Shown: piece by piece, positions 7,710 to 16,200 of the stretch
How positions within the stretch are numbered: the stretch's first letter is position 1
Layout of the letters: each line of letters opens with the position of its first letter
Assembly (NCBI GenBank): GCA_013695775.1
Contig: JACCZV010000160.1
Location: forward strand, 1-17,634
Origin: Chitinophagales bacterium
GTDB taxonomy: Bacteria; Bacteroidota; Bacteroidia; Chitinophagales; UBA10324
Reading direction: 5' to 3'
DNA length: 17,634 bases
Notes under the pieces: model-generated
The model's input: only the letters and a program-made list of their open reading frames with translations
Databases searched by the model: none
What the model was told of the DNA's origin: nothing
Translations under genes and position numbers: made by a program

Positions 7710-7729
7710 CCATCTTCTTTTTAAGATGG
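7710..7729 (-). promoter_or_regulatory. 5'-leader hairpin before yceD
   Basis: A perfect 7-bp inverted repeat, CCATCTT and AAGATGG, encloses a 6-base loop and lies 8 bases upstream of the yceD start. It directly adjoins the purine-rich GGAAGG next to the ATG. It would sit near the very 5' end of the operon transcript if the nearby -7 box is used. It lacks the GC-rich stem and U-tract of a terminator. It may stabilise the mRNA or modulate initiation; no function is shown. Confidence 0.4.
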
Positions 7730-7733
7730 ATGC

Positions 7734-7741
7734 CAAAAGTA
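7734..7741 (-). promoter_or_regulatory. Candidate Bacteroidota -7 box for the yceD-rpmF-plsX-fabH-efp operon
   Basis: On the minus strand this reads TACTTTTG, an exact match to the Bacteroidota consensus TAnnTTTG. It is 31 bases upstream of the yceD ATG, which would place the transcript start at the edge of the leader hairpin. No clear TTG-type -33 element is seen at the usual distance, so support is partial. Confidence 0.4.
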
Positions 7742-7908
7742 AGTATTTGAGCCGGAATAAAATAATTGCGCAGCCACTTCCTCATTGCATAGTTGATATA
7801 AATTCCATCCTGGTTTACATCTTACAGAAAGTTGTTTGAGGGTGGCTTCCAACTTGTTGTACAATTATTCGATAAAAGAATTTTATACTTGCGGCGAAAT
7901 TCGTTTGA

Positions 7909-8739
7909 TTGGTGATATTAAAAGGTAAGAGTATTTTTTCTTCCTATCGGGTTGAACAATTATCAGATATCTATTCTCCGATTTTAGGCAGGCTCGTAGT
8001 TGCAGATGTATTTATTCCTCCAAATTTCCATGTCTCTAAAAAACAATATCCCTTTCTCGTTTTGAACGATGGGCAGGACAGTGATGCTATACGCTTAAAA
8101 AGCACCTTAACCCGGCTTACCCGTAACAATGAGATAGTTGATGTAGTAGTTATAGCTGTGCACGCAGGTGATAGGCTACAGGAATACGGAGTAGCTACCC
8201 AGGCAGATTATAAGGCAAGAGGAAGCAGGGCAGCACTATATACCGACTTTCTGATGGAAGAGCTATTACCGGTAGTGAAGGCCATGTACAAGGTAGACTT
8301 GCACCATAAGAATAATTCCATTGCTGGGTTTTCACTGGGGGGGCTCTCTGCCTTTGATATTGCCTGGCGTCATCCTGAAATATTCAAAAAAGTGGGATCC
8401 TTTTCAGGTTCTTTCTGGTGGCGCACTAAGTCATATTCTGAGGGTTATGAGGATGCTTACGACCGTATTGTTCATTCGATGGTGCAAAAGGATATCTATA
8501 GGCCAGGATTGCAGTTCTGGTTTCAGACCGGAACAGAAGATGAGCCGGCAGACCGGAATAACAACGGAATCATTGACTCCATTGATGATACCCTTGATCT
8601 GATTGTTGAACTAACAAGGAAAGGTTACCGTCCATATCATGATATTGAATACCTTGAAGTGAATGGAGGTAATCATAGTCAAAAGACATGGGCTAAAGCG
8701 TTGCCCCACTTTTTTAAATGGGCATTTGGGAAACAATAA
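7909..8739 (+). CDS. Alpha/beta-hydrolase esterase (putative esterase / esterase D-like family)
   Basis: A 276-residue enzyme of the putative-esterase group that includes enterochelin esterase-like and esterase D-like proteins. The nucleophile elbow is GFSLGG with Ser142. The candidate base is His256 in NGGNHSQKTW. An acidic residue near TGTEDEPAD (210-215) completes a likely triad. The oxyanion-side segment LVLNDGQDS (50-58) is also typical. Residues 215-223, DRNNNGIID, form a calcium-loop-like motif. No signal peptide is seen, so it is probably cytoplasmic. The start is uncertain: TTG 7909 and GTG 7912 are adjacent, and no ATG precedes the conserved fold. It stands alone on the plus strand between divergent yceD and convergent pdxA (29-base gap). 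The substrate is unknown. Confidence 0.85.
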   Translation: MVILKGKSIFSSYRVEQLSDIYSPILGRLVVADVFIPPNFHVSKKQYPFLVLNDGQDSDAIRLKSTLTRLTRNNEIVDVVVIAVHAGDRLQEYGVATQADYKARGSRAALYTDFLMEELLPVVKAMYKVDLHHKNNSIAGFSLGGLSAFDIAWRHPEIFKKVGSFSGSFWWRTKSYSEGYEDAYDRIVHSMVQKDIYRPGLQFWFQTGTEDEPADRNNNGIIDSIDDTLDLIVELTRKGYRPYHDIEYLEVNGGNHSQKTWAKALPHFFKWAFGKQ

Positions 8740-8768
8740 AACGATTCAGGCAAAATATAATTAACCCT

Positions 8769-9827
8769 TCAGGATTCTTTGGCAATTTCTATTTTCCTTA
8801 ACGGATTTGCTATAAGCTCGCCATATTGTTCTCTTTTACGAAGAATGTCAATTGCCAGCAATACGGCTTCACGAAAAGAATCTTCACTAGCTATATTTTT
8901 TCCAGCGATATCAAATCCGGTCCCATGATCGGGAGAGGTACGCACAAAAGGAAGGCCGGCAGTATAATTTACTCCAGAATTGAAGCACAAAGCTTTAAAG
9001 GGCACAAGGCCCTGGTCATGATACATCGCGAGTATTGCGTCGAATTTATCATACCCGCCTGATCCGAACAATCCATCAGCAGGGTATGGACCAAGAACAA
9101 ATAAATTGCTGTTTCTTGCCTCCCCAATGGCGGGTTTTATCTCCTCATTCTCTTCTTTTCCTATCAGGCCCTCATCACCGGCATGCGGATTTAGTCCTAG
9201 TACCGCTATTTTCGGCTTATTAATTCCAAAATCCTTTATAAGAGTAGTATTAAGAATAGCCAGCTTTTTCAGTATCTTTTCTTTCTTCACATGCGCCGAA
9301 ACATCAGCTAGAGCTATGTGTTCAGTAACAAGACCTACCTTTAAATTTTGGCCGCACATCAGCATCAGATGGTCATCTACACCCGCTTGTTTGGCGAGAT
9401 ACCCGGTATGGCCTACGAATGGGAAAGCTTCAACAGTAATATTTTTTTTATTGATAGGGGCGGTTACAAGTGCATCAATTTTACCCTCTGTTAAATCTTT
9501 CACAGCCGCTTCAAGAGAATAAAAAGCATACTTGCCACCAATGTCGGTTCTCTGCCCTAATTCTACCAATGCATCCTCTTCCCAGCAGTTAATGATGTTG
9601 AATGTATTCGGTTGAATCCGGTCTATGGTGCGTGATTGAGCAAAGTTGAACTGTCCGAGGTTTAAGACTTTCCGATGGAACGACACAGTTTTAGAAGAGC
9701 CGTATAAGACGGGGGAACACCACTCCAATAATCTGCTGTCAAGGAAAGTTTTTATAATTACTTCTATACCTATTCCATTAATATCGCCCTGGCTTATTCC
9801 AATCACATATTTTTTGCCATCACCCAT
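8769..9827 (-). CDS. pdxA: 4-hydroxythreonine-4-phosphate dehydrogenase PdxA
   Basis: A 352-residue enzyme of the DXP-dependent vitamin B6 pathway, oxidising 4-phosphohydroxy-L-threonine before condensation by PdxJ. All three metal ligands are present at family spacing: His170 (VTEHIAL), His215 (LNPHAGDEG) and His270 (MYHDQGLVPFK). The N-terminal ISQGDINGIG, VTAPINKK (121-128), FVGHTGYLA and the C-terminal TSPDHGTGFDIAGK are also canonical. Its ATG lies inside the end of the aminopeptidase gene (overlap 9820-9827), implying translational coupling. In several Bacteroidota pdxA directly precedes yceD-rpmF; here the oppositely oriented esterase gene lies between them. Confidence 0.97.
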   Translation of the reverse strand: MGDGKKYVIGISQGDINGIGIEVIIKTFLDSRLLEWCSPVLYGSSKTVSFHRKVLNLGQFNFAQSRTIDRIQPNTFNIINCWEEDALVELGQRTDIGGKYAFYSLEAAVKDLTEGKIDALVTAPINKKNITVEAFPFVGHTGYLAKQAGVDDHLMLMCGQNLKVGLVTEHIALADVSAHVKKEKILKKLAILNTTLIKDFGINKPKIAVLGLNPHAGDEGLIGKEENEEIKPAIGEARNSNLFVLGPYPADGLFGSGGYDKFDAILAMYHDQGLVPFKALCFNSGVNYTAGLPFVRTSPDHGTGFDIAGKNIASEDSFREAVLLAIDILRKREQYGELIANPLRKIEIAKES

Positions 9828-11259
9828 TAGCGACCCGATTTTGTAAGAATTTATAGATCAATCTTAAGCCGAAAGCAGAACCATTCTTTCCTTTATAACC
9901 CATCGAATTCTGAAAATAAGCCACTCCGGCTATGTCAAGATGTATCCAGGGATAATCAGTAAACTTTTCTAGAAATTTTCCTGCAGTGATTGCACCGGCC
10001 AATGTGCCCCCTATGTTTTTAATATCAGCGATATCGCTTTTCAACATTTCCCCATATTCTTCCCACAAGGGAAATTCAATTAACCTCTCATAAACTTCCA
10101 TTCCACAGTTTTCTAATTCTTTTTTTAATTCATCTGGGGCATTACTAAGGTAGGCAATTGCAAAGTCGCCTACTGCTCTATGTGCTGCCCCGGTTAGTGT
10201 GGCTGCATCAATAACCAGTTCAGGTTTATATTGCCGTGCAAAGCTCAGGGCATCCCCTAAGATCATCCTTCCTTCGGCGTCAGCGTTTAGCATCTCTACT
10301 GTCATTCCATTGTGCATGGTAATTACATCACCGGGAGCAAATGCATTAAAGCCGGGCCTGTTATCGGTTGAGGGAATAAGACATATCAGGTGAAGGGGTA
10401 GTTTGGTTTTTGCTGCGCAGTAAATTACACCCAGCATTGTTGCGGCTCCGGCCATGTCGCTTTTCATGAGATCCATTGAGTTGCTGGTAGTCTTTATACT
10501 CAGCCCACCGGTATCATAAACAACACCTTTTCCAACAAGCACAATGGGCTTTTTATTCACTGCCGCTTTTGGTTTGTACTCCATGATGGTGAAGGTGGGT
10601 GGGTCCACGCTACCCTGGTTCACTGCCAAGAGCCCACCCATCTTCAGTGCAGTAATTTTTGACTTGTTAAAAATTTCGGTTTTAAATCCGGCTTCCTTTC
10701 CCGCTATAGCAATTGCATTTGCAAGTCCAGTTGCATTGAGGTAATTAAAAGGTTTATTTACGAGATTACGCGCAAGGTACACGGAGTCTATAATCGCCTG
10801 GAGGTTATCTATAGCCGCTTTATTGCTTGAGTCGGAAATAATGGTGATTTGTTTAAGGGCATGGCGTTCTTTATCAGCTTCTTTTTTATATTCAATAAAC
10901 TGATAATTTCCCAGCGCCATTCCTTCTGCAAAATGCAGGGAGGCAAGTGCTATTTCGCTCAGATTTATAATGGTTATCGCACCAATTTTATGACTATTAA
11001 TTAGGCTCAGGATTTTGTATCCCGCCTTTCTTATGCCTTCATCGGTATTATATTGTATTTCCTTTCGTTCGATAATAGCAACTATTGTAACGTATGAGGA
11101 AGAGGGTATAACGATTTGTCTTATATCTTTTTTAATTTGAGATTTTATTAGATCAATCTCTTCCTCCGGCCGTGCCATACCGTTCCAATCTGTATTTTTA
11201 TCCGCTAGAATCAAGAGGTGATTGTTTCTAACGGCCTTGTGGGAGTGCAAAATTTGCAT
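9820..11259 (-). CDS. M17 family leucyl aminopeptidase
   Basis: A metallo-aminopeptidase that removes N-terminal residues from peptides in the cytoplasm. The catalytic domain is complete: VGKGVVYDTGGLSIK holds Lys244, Asp249 and the catalytic Lys256; KSDMAGAA holds Asp268; and NADAEGRMILGDAL holds Asp327, Glu329 and Arg331 (usually NTDAEGR, so one Thr to Ala change). I chose ATG 11259 (479 residues, MQILHSHKAV). An ATG at 11334 adds 25 residues, but it leaves only 15 bases to the divergent rsmA start, and a -7-like box lies inside that extension. The gene overlaps pdxA by 8 bases and both are probably transcribed together. The N-terminal domain is divergent, as usual in M17. Confidence 0.93.
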   Translation of the reverse strand: MQILHSHKAVRNNHLLILADKNTDWNGMARPEEEIDLIKSQIKKDIRQIVIPSSSYVTIVAIIERKEIQYNTDEGIRKAGYKILSLINSHKIGAITIINLSEIALASLHFAEGMALGNYQFIEYKKEADKERHALKQITIISDSSNKAAIDNLQAIIDSVYLARNLVNKPFNYLNATGLANAIAIAGKEAGFKTEIFNKSKITALKMGGLLAVNQGSVDPPTFTIMEYKPKAAVNKKPIVLVGKGVVYDTGGLSIKTTSNSMDLMKSDMAGAATMLGVIYCAAKTKLPLHLICLIPSTDNRPGFNAFAPGDVITMHNGMTVEMLNADAEGRMILGDALSFARQYKPELVIDAATLTGAAHRAVGDFAIAYLSNAPDELKKELENCGMEVYERLIEFPLWEEYGEMLKSDIADIKNIGGTLAGAITAGKFLEKFTDYPWIHLDIAGVAYFQNSMGYKGKNGSAFGLRLIYKFLQNRVANG

Positions 11260-11294
11260 GTCAAATAGTTGAATAAAGTTGGAATTGAGGTGGG

Positions 11295-11302
11295 CAAAAC
11301 TA
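11295..11302 (-). promoter_or_regulatory. Candidate -7 box for the aminopeptidase-pdxA transcript
   Basis: On the minus strand this reads TAGTTTTG, an exact TAnnTTTG match, 35 bases upstream of the preferred aminopeptidase start at 11259. No convincing -33 element is found at standard spacing. If used, it rules out the longer start at 11334. Confidence 0.35.
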
Positions 11303-11349
11303 ATGAAAAATTGAAGCTGCTTCTGCTCATTCAACTGTTAGAATAATAG

Positions 11350-12132
11350 ATGTTGCATTCAAAAAAATCATTAGGTCAGCATTTTCTGAAAGATGAAATT
11401 GTAGCTAAAAAAATTGTTTCCTTCTTTCGCGAATCGGGCACCTATAATACTGTTCTTGAAATTGGACCGGGGAAGGGTGCTTTAACAAAATTTTTGGTAG
11501 CTGAAAATTTCCCGGATTTTTTAGCGATCGAATTGGATTCCCGGCTGATTCCGATACTTGAGAAACAATTTCCGACTTTGGCTAACCGAATATTTAATCA
11601 AGATTTTTTATCATTCGACTTAGATAAGATAAGGGGCGATCAGATTGGAATCATTGGCAATTTCCCATATAATATTTCTACTCAGATCATTTTCCGAATC
11701 CTCGATAACATGAATCGGGTACCCTTAATGGTTGGAATGTTTCAAAGAGAAGTTGCAAAAAGAATTGTATCGCCGGAGGGAAATAAGGAATATGGGATAT
11801 TAAGTGTGCTTGTACAGACCTTTTATGATGTGGAATATCTGCTGGATGTGAACAGAGAATGCTTTTCACCACTCCCTAAAGTACAATCTGGAGTGATTCG
11901 AATGCAACGAAGAGAGCAATTGCCATATCTTTCAGATGTAACCCAATTTTTCCGGCTTGTCAAGTGCGGATTCGGCCAACGCAGGAAAACCTTGCGAAAC
12001 AGTTTGAAAGAGTGGGGGCTTTCGCCGGAAATAGCTACAGATGAACTGTTACATAAAAGGGCTGAACAATTACCTGTTAATGAATGGATCTCTTTGTCGA
12101 ACCGCATTGCTGCCAAAACTCCCCTCATGTAG
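11350..12132 (+). CDS. rsmA: 16S rRNA (adenine(1518)-N(6)/adenine(1519)-N(6))-dimethyltransferase RsmA (KsgA)
   Basis: A 260-residue SAM-dependent methyltransferase that dimethylates two adjacent adenines near the 3' end of 16S rRNA during small-subunit assembly. The N-terminus KKSLGQHFLKDEIVAKKIV is diagnostic. The SAM site is VLEIGPGKGALT (35-46), followed by the acidic IELD (60-63). The catalytic motif is NFPYNIS (104-110), a common variant of NLPYNIS. The target-recognition region contains CFSPLPKVQSGVIRM and the C-terminal GFGQRRKTLRNSL. ATG 11350 is the only sensible start. It is divergent from the aminopeptidase gene. Loss of KsgA gives kasugamycin resistance in other bacteria. Confidence 0.97.
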   Translation: MLHSKKSLGQHFLKDEIVAKKIVSFFRESGTYNTVLEIGPGKGALTKFLVAENFPDFLAIELDSRLIPILEKQFPTLANRIFNQDFLSFDLDKIRGDQIGIIGNFPYNISTQIIFRILDNMNRVPLMVGMFQREVAKRIVSPEGNKEYGILSVLVQTFYDVEYLLDVNRECFSPLPKVQSGVIRMQRREQLPYLSDVTQFFRLVKCGFGQRRKTLRNSLKEWGLSPEIATDELLHKRAEQLPVNEWISLSNRIAAKTPLM

Positions 12133-12195
12133 TTAGGCTGCGATTCATTACATGAAGCCTCAAAATGAGCCTGTGGGTTTCTTTTAAAATATTGG

Positions 12196-13134
12196 ATGAC
12201 TAATCGGGGTAAAATCTTAATTACAGAATCATGTGATCCCCTTCTCACCGAGGGATTGCACGCCATGGGATTCGAATGTTTGTATCAGCCACGTATTTTG
12301 CAAAATGAGGTTGAAGGTATTATTCATCACTACACTGGAATTATTGTGACTACAAGAATCGTGGTTCATAAAAAAGTTATTGAATCAGCCCGACTACTAA
12401 AATTTATTGCAAGAGCAGGATCAGGTATGGAAAACATTGACGCAGCGTTTGCCAATTCAAGAAATATAATATGCATCAATTCCCCTGAAGGCAACGCAAA
12501 CGCTGTAGCCGAACATAGCATCGCACTTTTACTTGCCTTCTATCACAACATCACTAAATCTTATTTAGAGATGCGGGAATCGAAATGGCTGGTGCAGAAG
12601 AATCATGTGCATGAGCTCGAAGGAAGATGTATAGGCCTCATTGGCTATGGAAATACCGGAAAGGCATTAGCCAGAAAGCTATCAGTTTTTAATATGAATG
12701 TGCTTGCATACGATAAATATCTGCCTAACTATGGTGATGCTTTTGCTAAGGCAGCAACTATGGATGATCTATTCAAAGAATGTGAAATCATAAGTCTTCA
12801 TATCCCTCTTAGTGATGAAACATATGAACTTGTAAATATTGATTTTCTTAATCGGTTCTCCCGTATGAAGTTTTTGGTCAATACTTCCCGGGGCTTAATT
12901 ATCAACCATTCACACTTGTTAGAAAACATATTGAATAAAAAATTAGCTGGGGCTGCTTTAGATGTGTATGAGAATGAAAATTTTCAATCTCATACTCCCC
13001 CTCAGCGAGAAGTATTCAAGGCCTTAATTAAAACAGGCAGGGTGATTGTCACTCCTCACATCGCTGGTAAAAGCTTTGAATCAAAACGGAAAATTGCCCA
13101 GGTGCTTTTAAATAAAATACAGGGGATTTTGTAG
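12196..13134 (+). CDS. D-2-hydroxyacid dehydrogenase (phosphoglycerate dehydrogenase-like)
   Basis: A 312-residue NAD(P)-dependent oxidoreductase of the D-isomer-specific 2-hydroxyacid dehydrogenase family. The substrate domain has FIARAGSGMENID (70-82). The nucleotide-binding motif is GLIGYGNTGKALA (147-159) with Asp173 (AYDKY) at the end of the second strand, favouring NAD. The catalytic triad is Arg232 (NTSRG), Glu261 (DVYENE) and His288 (VTPHIAG), at normal spacing. There is no C-terminal ACT domain, so it is shorter than allosteric SerA, and it also lacks the extra C-terminal domain of PdxB. It follows rsmA by 63 bases and may share its transcript. Likely substrates are 3-phosphoglycerate or another 2-hydroxyacid; with pdxA 2.4 kb away, 4-phosphoerythronate is a speculative alternative. 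Confidence 0.9.
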   Translation: MTNRGKILITESCDPLLTEGLHAMGFECLYQPRILQNEVEGIIHHYTGIIVTTRIVVHKKVIESARLLKFIARAGSGMENIDAAFANSRNIICINSPEGNANAVAEHSIALLLAFYHNITKSYLEMRESKWLVQKNHVHELEGRCIGLIGYGNTGKALARKLSVFNMNVLAYDKYLPNYGDAFAKAATMDDLFKECEIISLHIPLSDETYELVNIDFLNRFSRMKFLVNTSRGLIINHSHLLENILNKKLAGAALDVYENENFQSHTPPQREVFKALIKTGRVIVTPHIAGKSFESKRKIAQVLLNKIQGIL

Positions 13135-13219
13135 TGTCAAGGGTTTGTCATAAATATTGCATCTGGATTATTTATGTAGATTTTTCATTTACTTTTATTT
13201 CGTGCTTTAATTTAAAAAC

Positions 13220-13227
13220 TATATTTG
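13220..13227 (+). promoter_or_regulatory. Candidate -7 box for the TonB-dependent receptor
   Basis: This reads TATATTTG, an exact match to the Bacteroidota -7 consensus TAnnTTTG. It lies 44 bases upstream of the receptor ATG in the 137-base AT-rich gap after the dehydrogenase gene. The -33 region is T-rich but has no clean TTG at the expected distance. Confidence 0.5.
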
Positions 13228-13271
13228 TCACCTTGACTTCAGGAACCAACCATTAAATTGAATTTTGCGGC

Positions 13272-16200
13272 ATGAAAAAACTTTACGCGTTTGTCGTAGT
13301 AACATTCTTTTGTTCGACCTCCATATTTGCTCAGACAGGTGAATTACAAGGGAAAGTTTATGACCAGGTTACAAAGGAAGGAATTCCTTTTGCGAATGTA
13401 GTTTTAGAGCTTAATGGCACCCAAAAGGGATATGGTGAAACGGATGATAATGGCTCTTTCTCAATAAAGCCCATTGTTCCTGGAACCTATGATGTTAAAG
13501 TATCATATCTTGGTTACAGACCTAAAACCTTAACAGGCCTGATAATAAATGCTGATAAGATCTCTTTTCAGGATATTCCGGTAGAATCAAGCATAAATAC
13601 CTTGCCTGATGTAGTTGTTTCAACGCAGAAATTGGTAGAGCCTGATCAAACAACAACAGGCAGCACACTCACCAAGGATGAAATCAGCAACATCGCAACA
13701 CGCGACACACGAAACTATGCTTCCCTAACTGCCGGAGTTTTTCAACGTGATGACGGTGATGCGCTGAACATCGGAGGAGCACGGGATTATTCAACAAGAT
13801 ATTTCGTGGATGGAATTCCAATGAGAGGTTCGCTCGTGCTTCCGCAAAGTTCCATTGAGCAGCTTACTGTTTTAACGGGCGGAATTCCTGCCAGATATGG
13901 GGACGCAACAGGAGGTATCATTAACATTACCACCCGTGGACCTTCAGAAGAATATTCTGGTGGAGTGGAACTTGTTACCTCTGAATTTCTTGATGGTTTT
14001 GGTTATGATCTGGCGGCTGTAAATCTGTCGGGGCCTCTGTTTGTTAAAAATAAAGGCACAGATTCATCTGAAGCCAATATAGGATTCTTCATAACAGGTG
14101 AAGTAGAGCATAATTTAGACCCCGATCCTTCCGCGATAGGAGCCTATAAGGTAAAAGATGATGTATTGGAATATATAAGAGCCAATCCGCTGACACCTTC
14201 TCCAACTTCTACAGGATTGATTCCGACCGCAACCTTACTCACTGCGGATGACATAGAAAAAAATAAGGCAAAATGGAATGTGGCTGATAATAGTTATAGA
14301 TTTAGTGGAAAGCTTGATTTTCAATTGAGCAAATTTGTGAATTTAACGTTGGGCGGAGATTTTAATCTTGAACGATACCACTTCTACAGTTTCAACCGAT
14401 CCCTGATAAATGCAGATGAGGGAAACCAATATTATAAAGACAACACCTATCGTGGATTTGTAAGGTTTACCCAGCGTTTTGGCTCCGGATATGGCGATGA
14501 AAAAAAATCAGCCTCGGTGTTTCAAAATGCTTATTACTCCATACAGGCTGATTATTCAAAATTTTACAGAACCTTTGGTGATAAAGAGCTTGGATTTGAT
14601 CCCTTTGCGTATGCCTATGTAGGTAAATTTCAAACATCGCGACAACCCTTTTATGTCTTTGGTACTGATAGCACCTCTAATCTTACAGGGTGGATGCTCT
14701 CAGGATATCAGGATACATTGCTGACTTTTCAACCAGGAACAATAAATCCGTATCTCTCTAACTATACTTCTCAGTATTTTGAATTTGCCAATGCAACTCC
14801 GAACAGCCTCTTCGATGTACAAAACGGCGGCGGCCTTTTAAATGGGGATTTGCCTACCAGCTCCCTTACTGTTTATTCAATGTTCCTGAATTCAGGTTAT
14901 CCTGTGGCTTCTTATGGGATAAGAAATAATGATCAGCTAAGGCTTTCTGTGAATGCCTCCGTTGACCTGGTTAATATATCTAAAGGGGAACAAGGGCGCC
15001 ATGCTCTTGAATTTGGATTCGAATATGAACAGCGGATTGACCGGAATTATACTGTTTTCCCGATAGGATTATGGCAATTGGCACGTCAGTTAACAAATAC
15101 ACAAATCCTTTCTTTGGATACAGAAAACCCTATGCCGGTGTATGACGAGTTTGGTATTTTTCTCGATACAATTAAATACAATCCCCTCTTTGTGCCGGAA
15201 GATCAATCCTTCTTTGATAAATCTTTGAGGGCTGCTCTTGGTCTTGATCCTAATGGTTTTGACATTGTAGATGTGGATGCAGTTGATCCAAGCCTTTTAA
15301 GTTTAAGCATGTTTAGTCCTGATGAGCTGTTTAATAATGGTAATTATGCCGTATACTATTATGGTTATGATTATTTGGGAAATGTATTATCCAAGCAGCC
15401 GAGCCTTGATGATTTCTTTAATGAGACAGATGAAAATGGAAATTTTAAACGCAATTCCCCTGCTTTCAGGCCAATTTATTCCTCAGCTTATATCCAGGAT
15501 AAATTTAACTTCCGTGATCTGATATTTAATATAGGACTTCGAGTTGATCGCTTTGATGCGAACCAGCCGGTTTTGAAAGATCAATATTCTTTATATCCAA
15601 TCAGAACAGCTGCTGAGGTTACACAGTTTGGAGCACATCCTGGATCCATTGGAAGTGATTTTGCGGTTTATGTAAACGATTTGGCTCAACCTACAGAAAT
15701 TGTAGGCTATCGCGATGGTGACACATGGTATAATGCCCAGGGTACTCAAGTCACAGATCCGGGTAGCATTGCTCAACTTTCTAACACAGGGGGTATCACA
15801 CCATATTTAGTTTCAACTGATGTAGATAATCTACAGCTAAGTTCTGAATCTTTTGAAGATTACACACCTCAGTTTACTTTAATGCCTCGTATTGCATTTT
15901 CTTTTCCCATTTCAGACGAGGCCCTCTTTTTTGCTCATTATGATGTGCTTTCACAACGCCCCCAAGGTGCAACAGGACAAACCCCGTCAGGAAATGCTCT
16001 TATTGCCGGCCCTTTTCAATACTATTTTTTAGAGCAGCTTAATACCGACAACGTAATGGCGAACCCGGCATTAAAACCCGAGAGAACTATTGATTATCAA
16101 GTTGGGTTCAAGCAGGCTTTGGGAACCACATCGGCAATAACCATTGCCGGCACCTATCGTGAATTAAAAGATATGATTCAGGTAACTAAGATTTCTTTTG

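Noticed and set aside
7884..7891. TATACTTG as a promoter for the esterase
   Set aside because: One mismatch to the -7 consensus and no -33 element at usable spacing; too weak to list as a feature.
9106..9522. 138-codon plus-strand frame inside pdxA
   Set aside because: It is antisense to a fully conserved PdxA coding region and shows no recognisable domain; judged a chance shadow frame.
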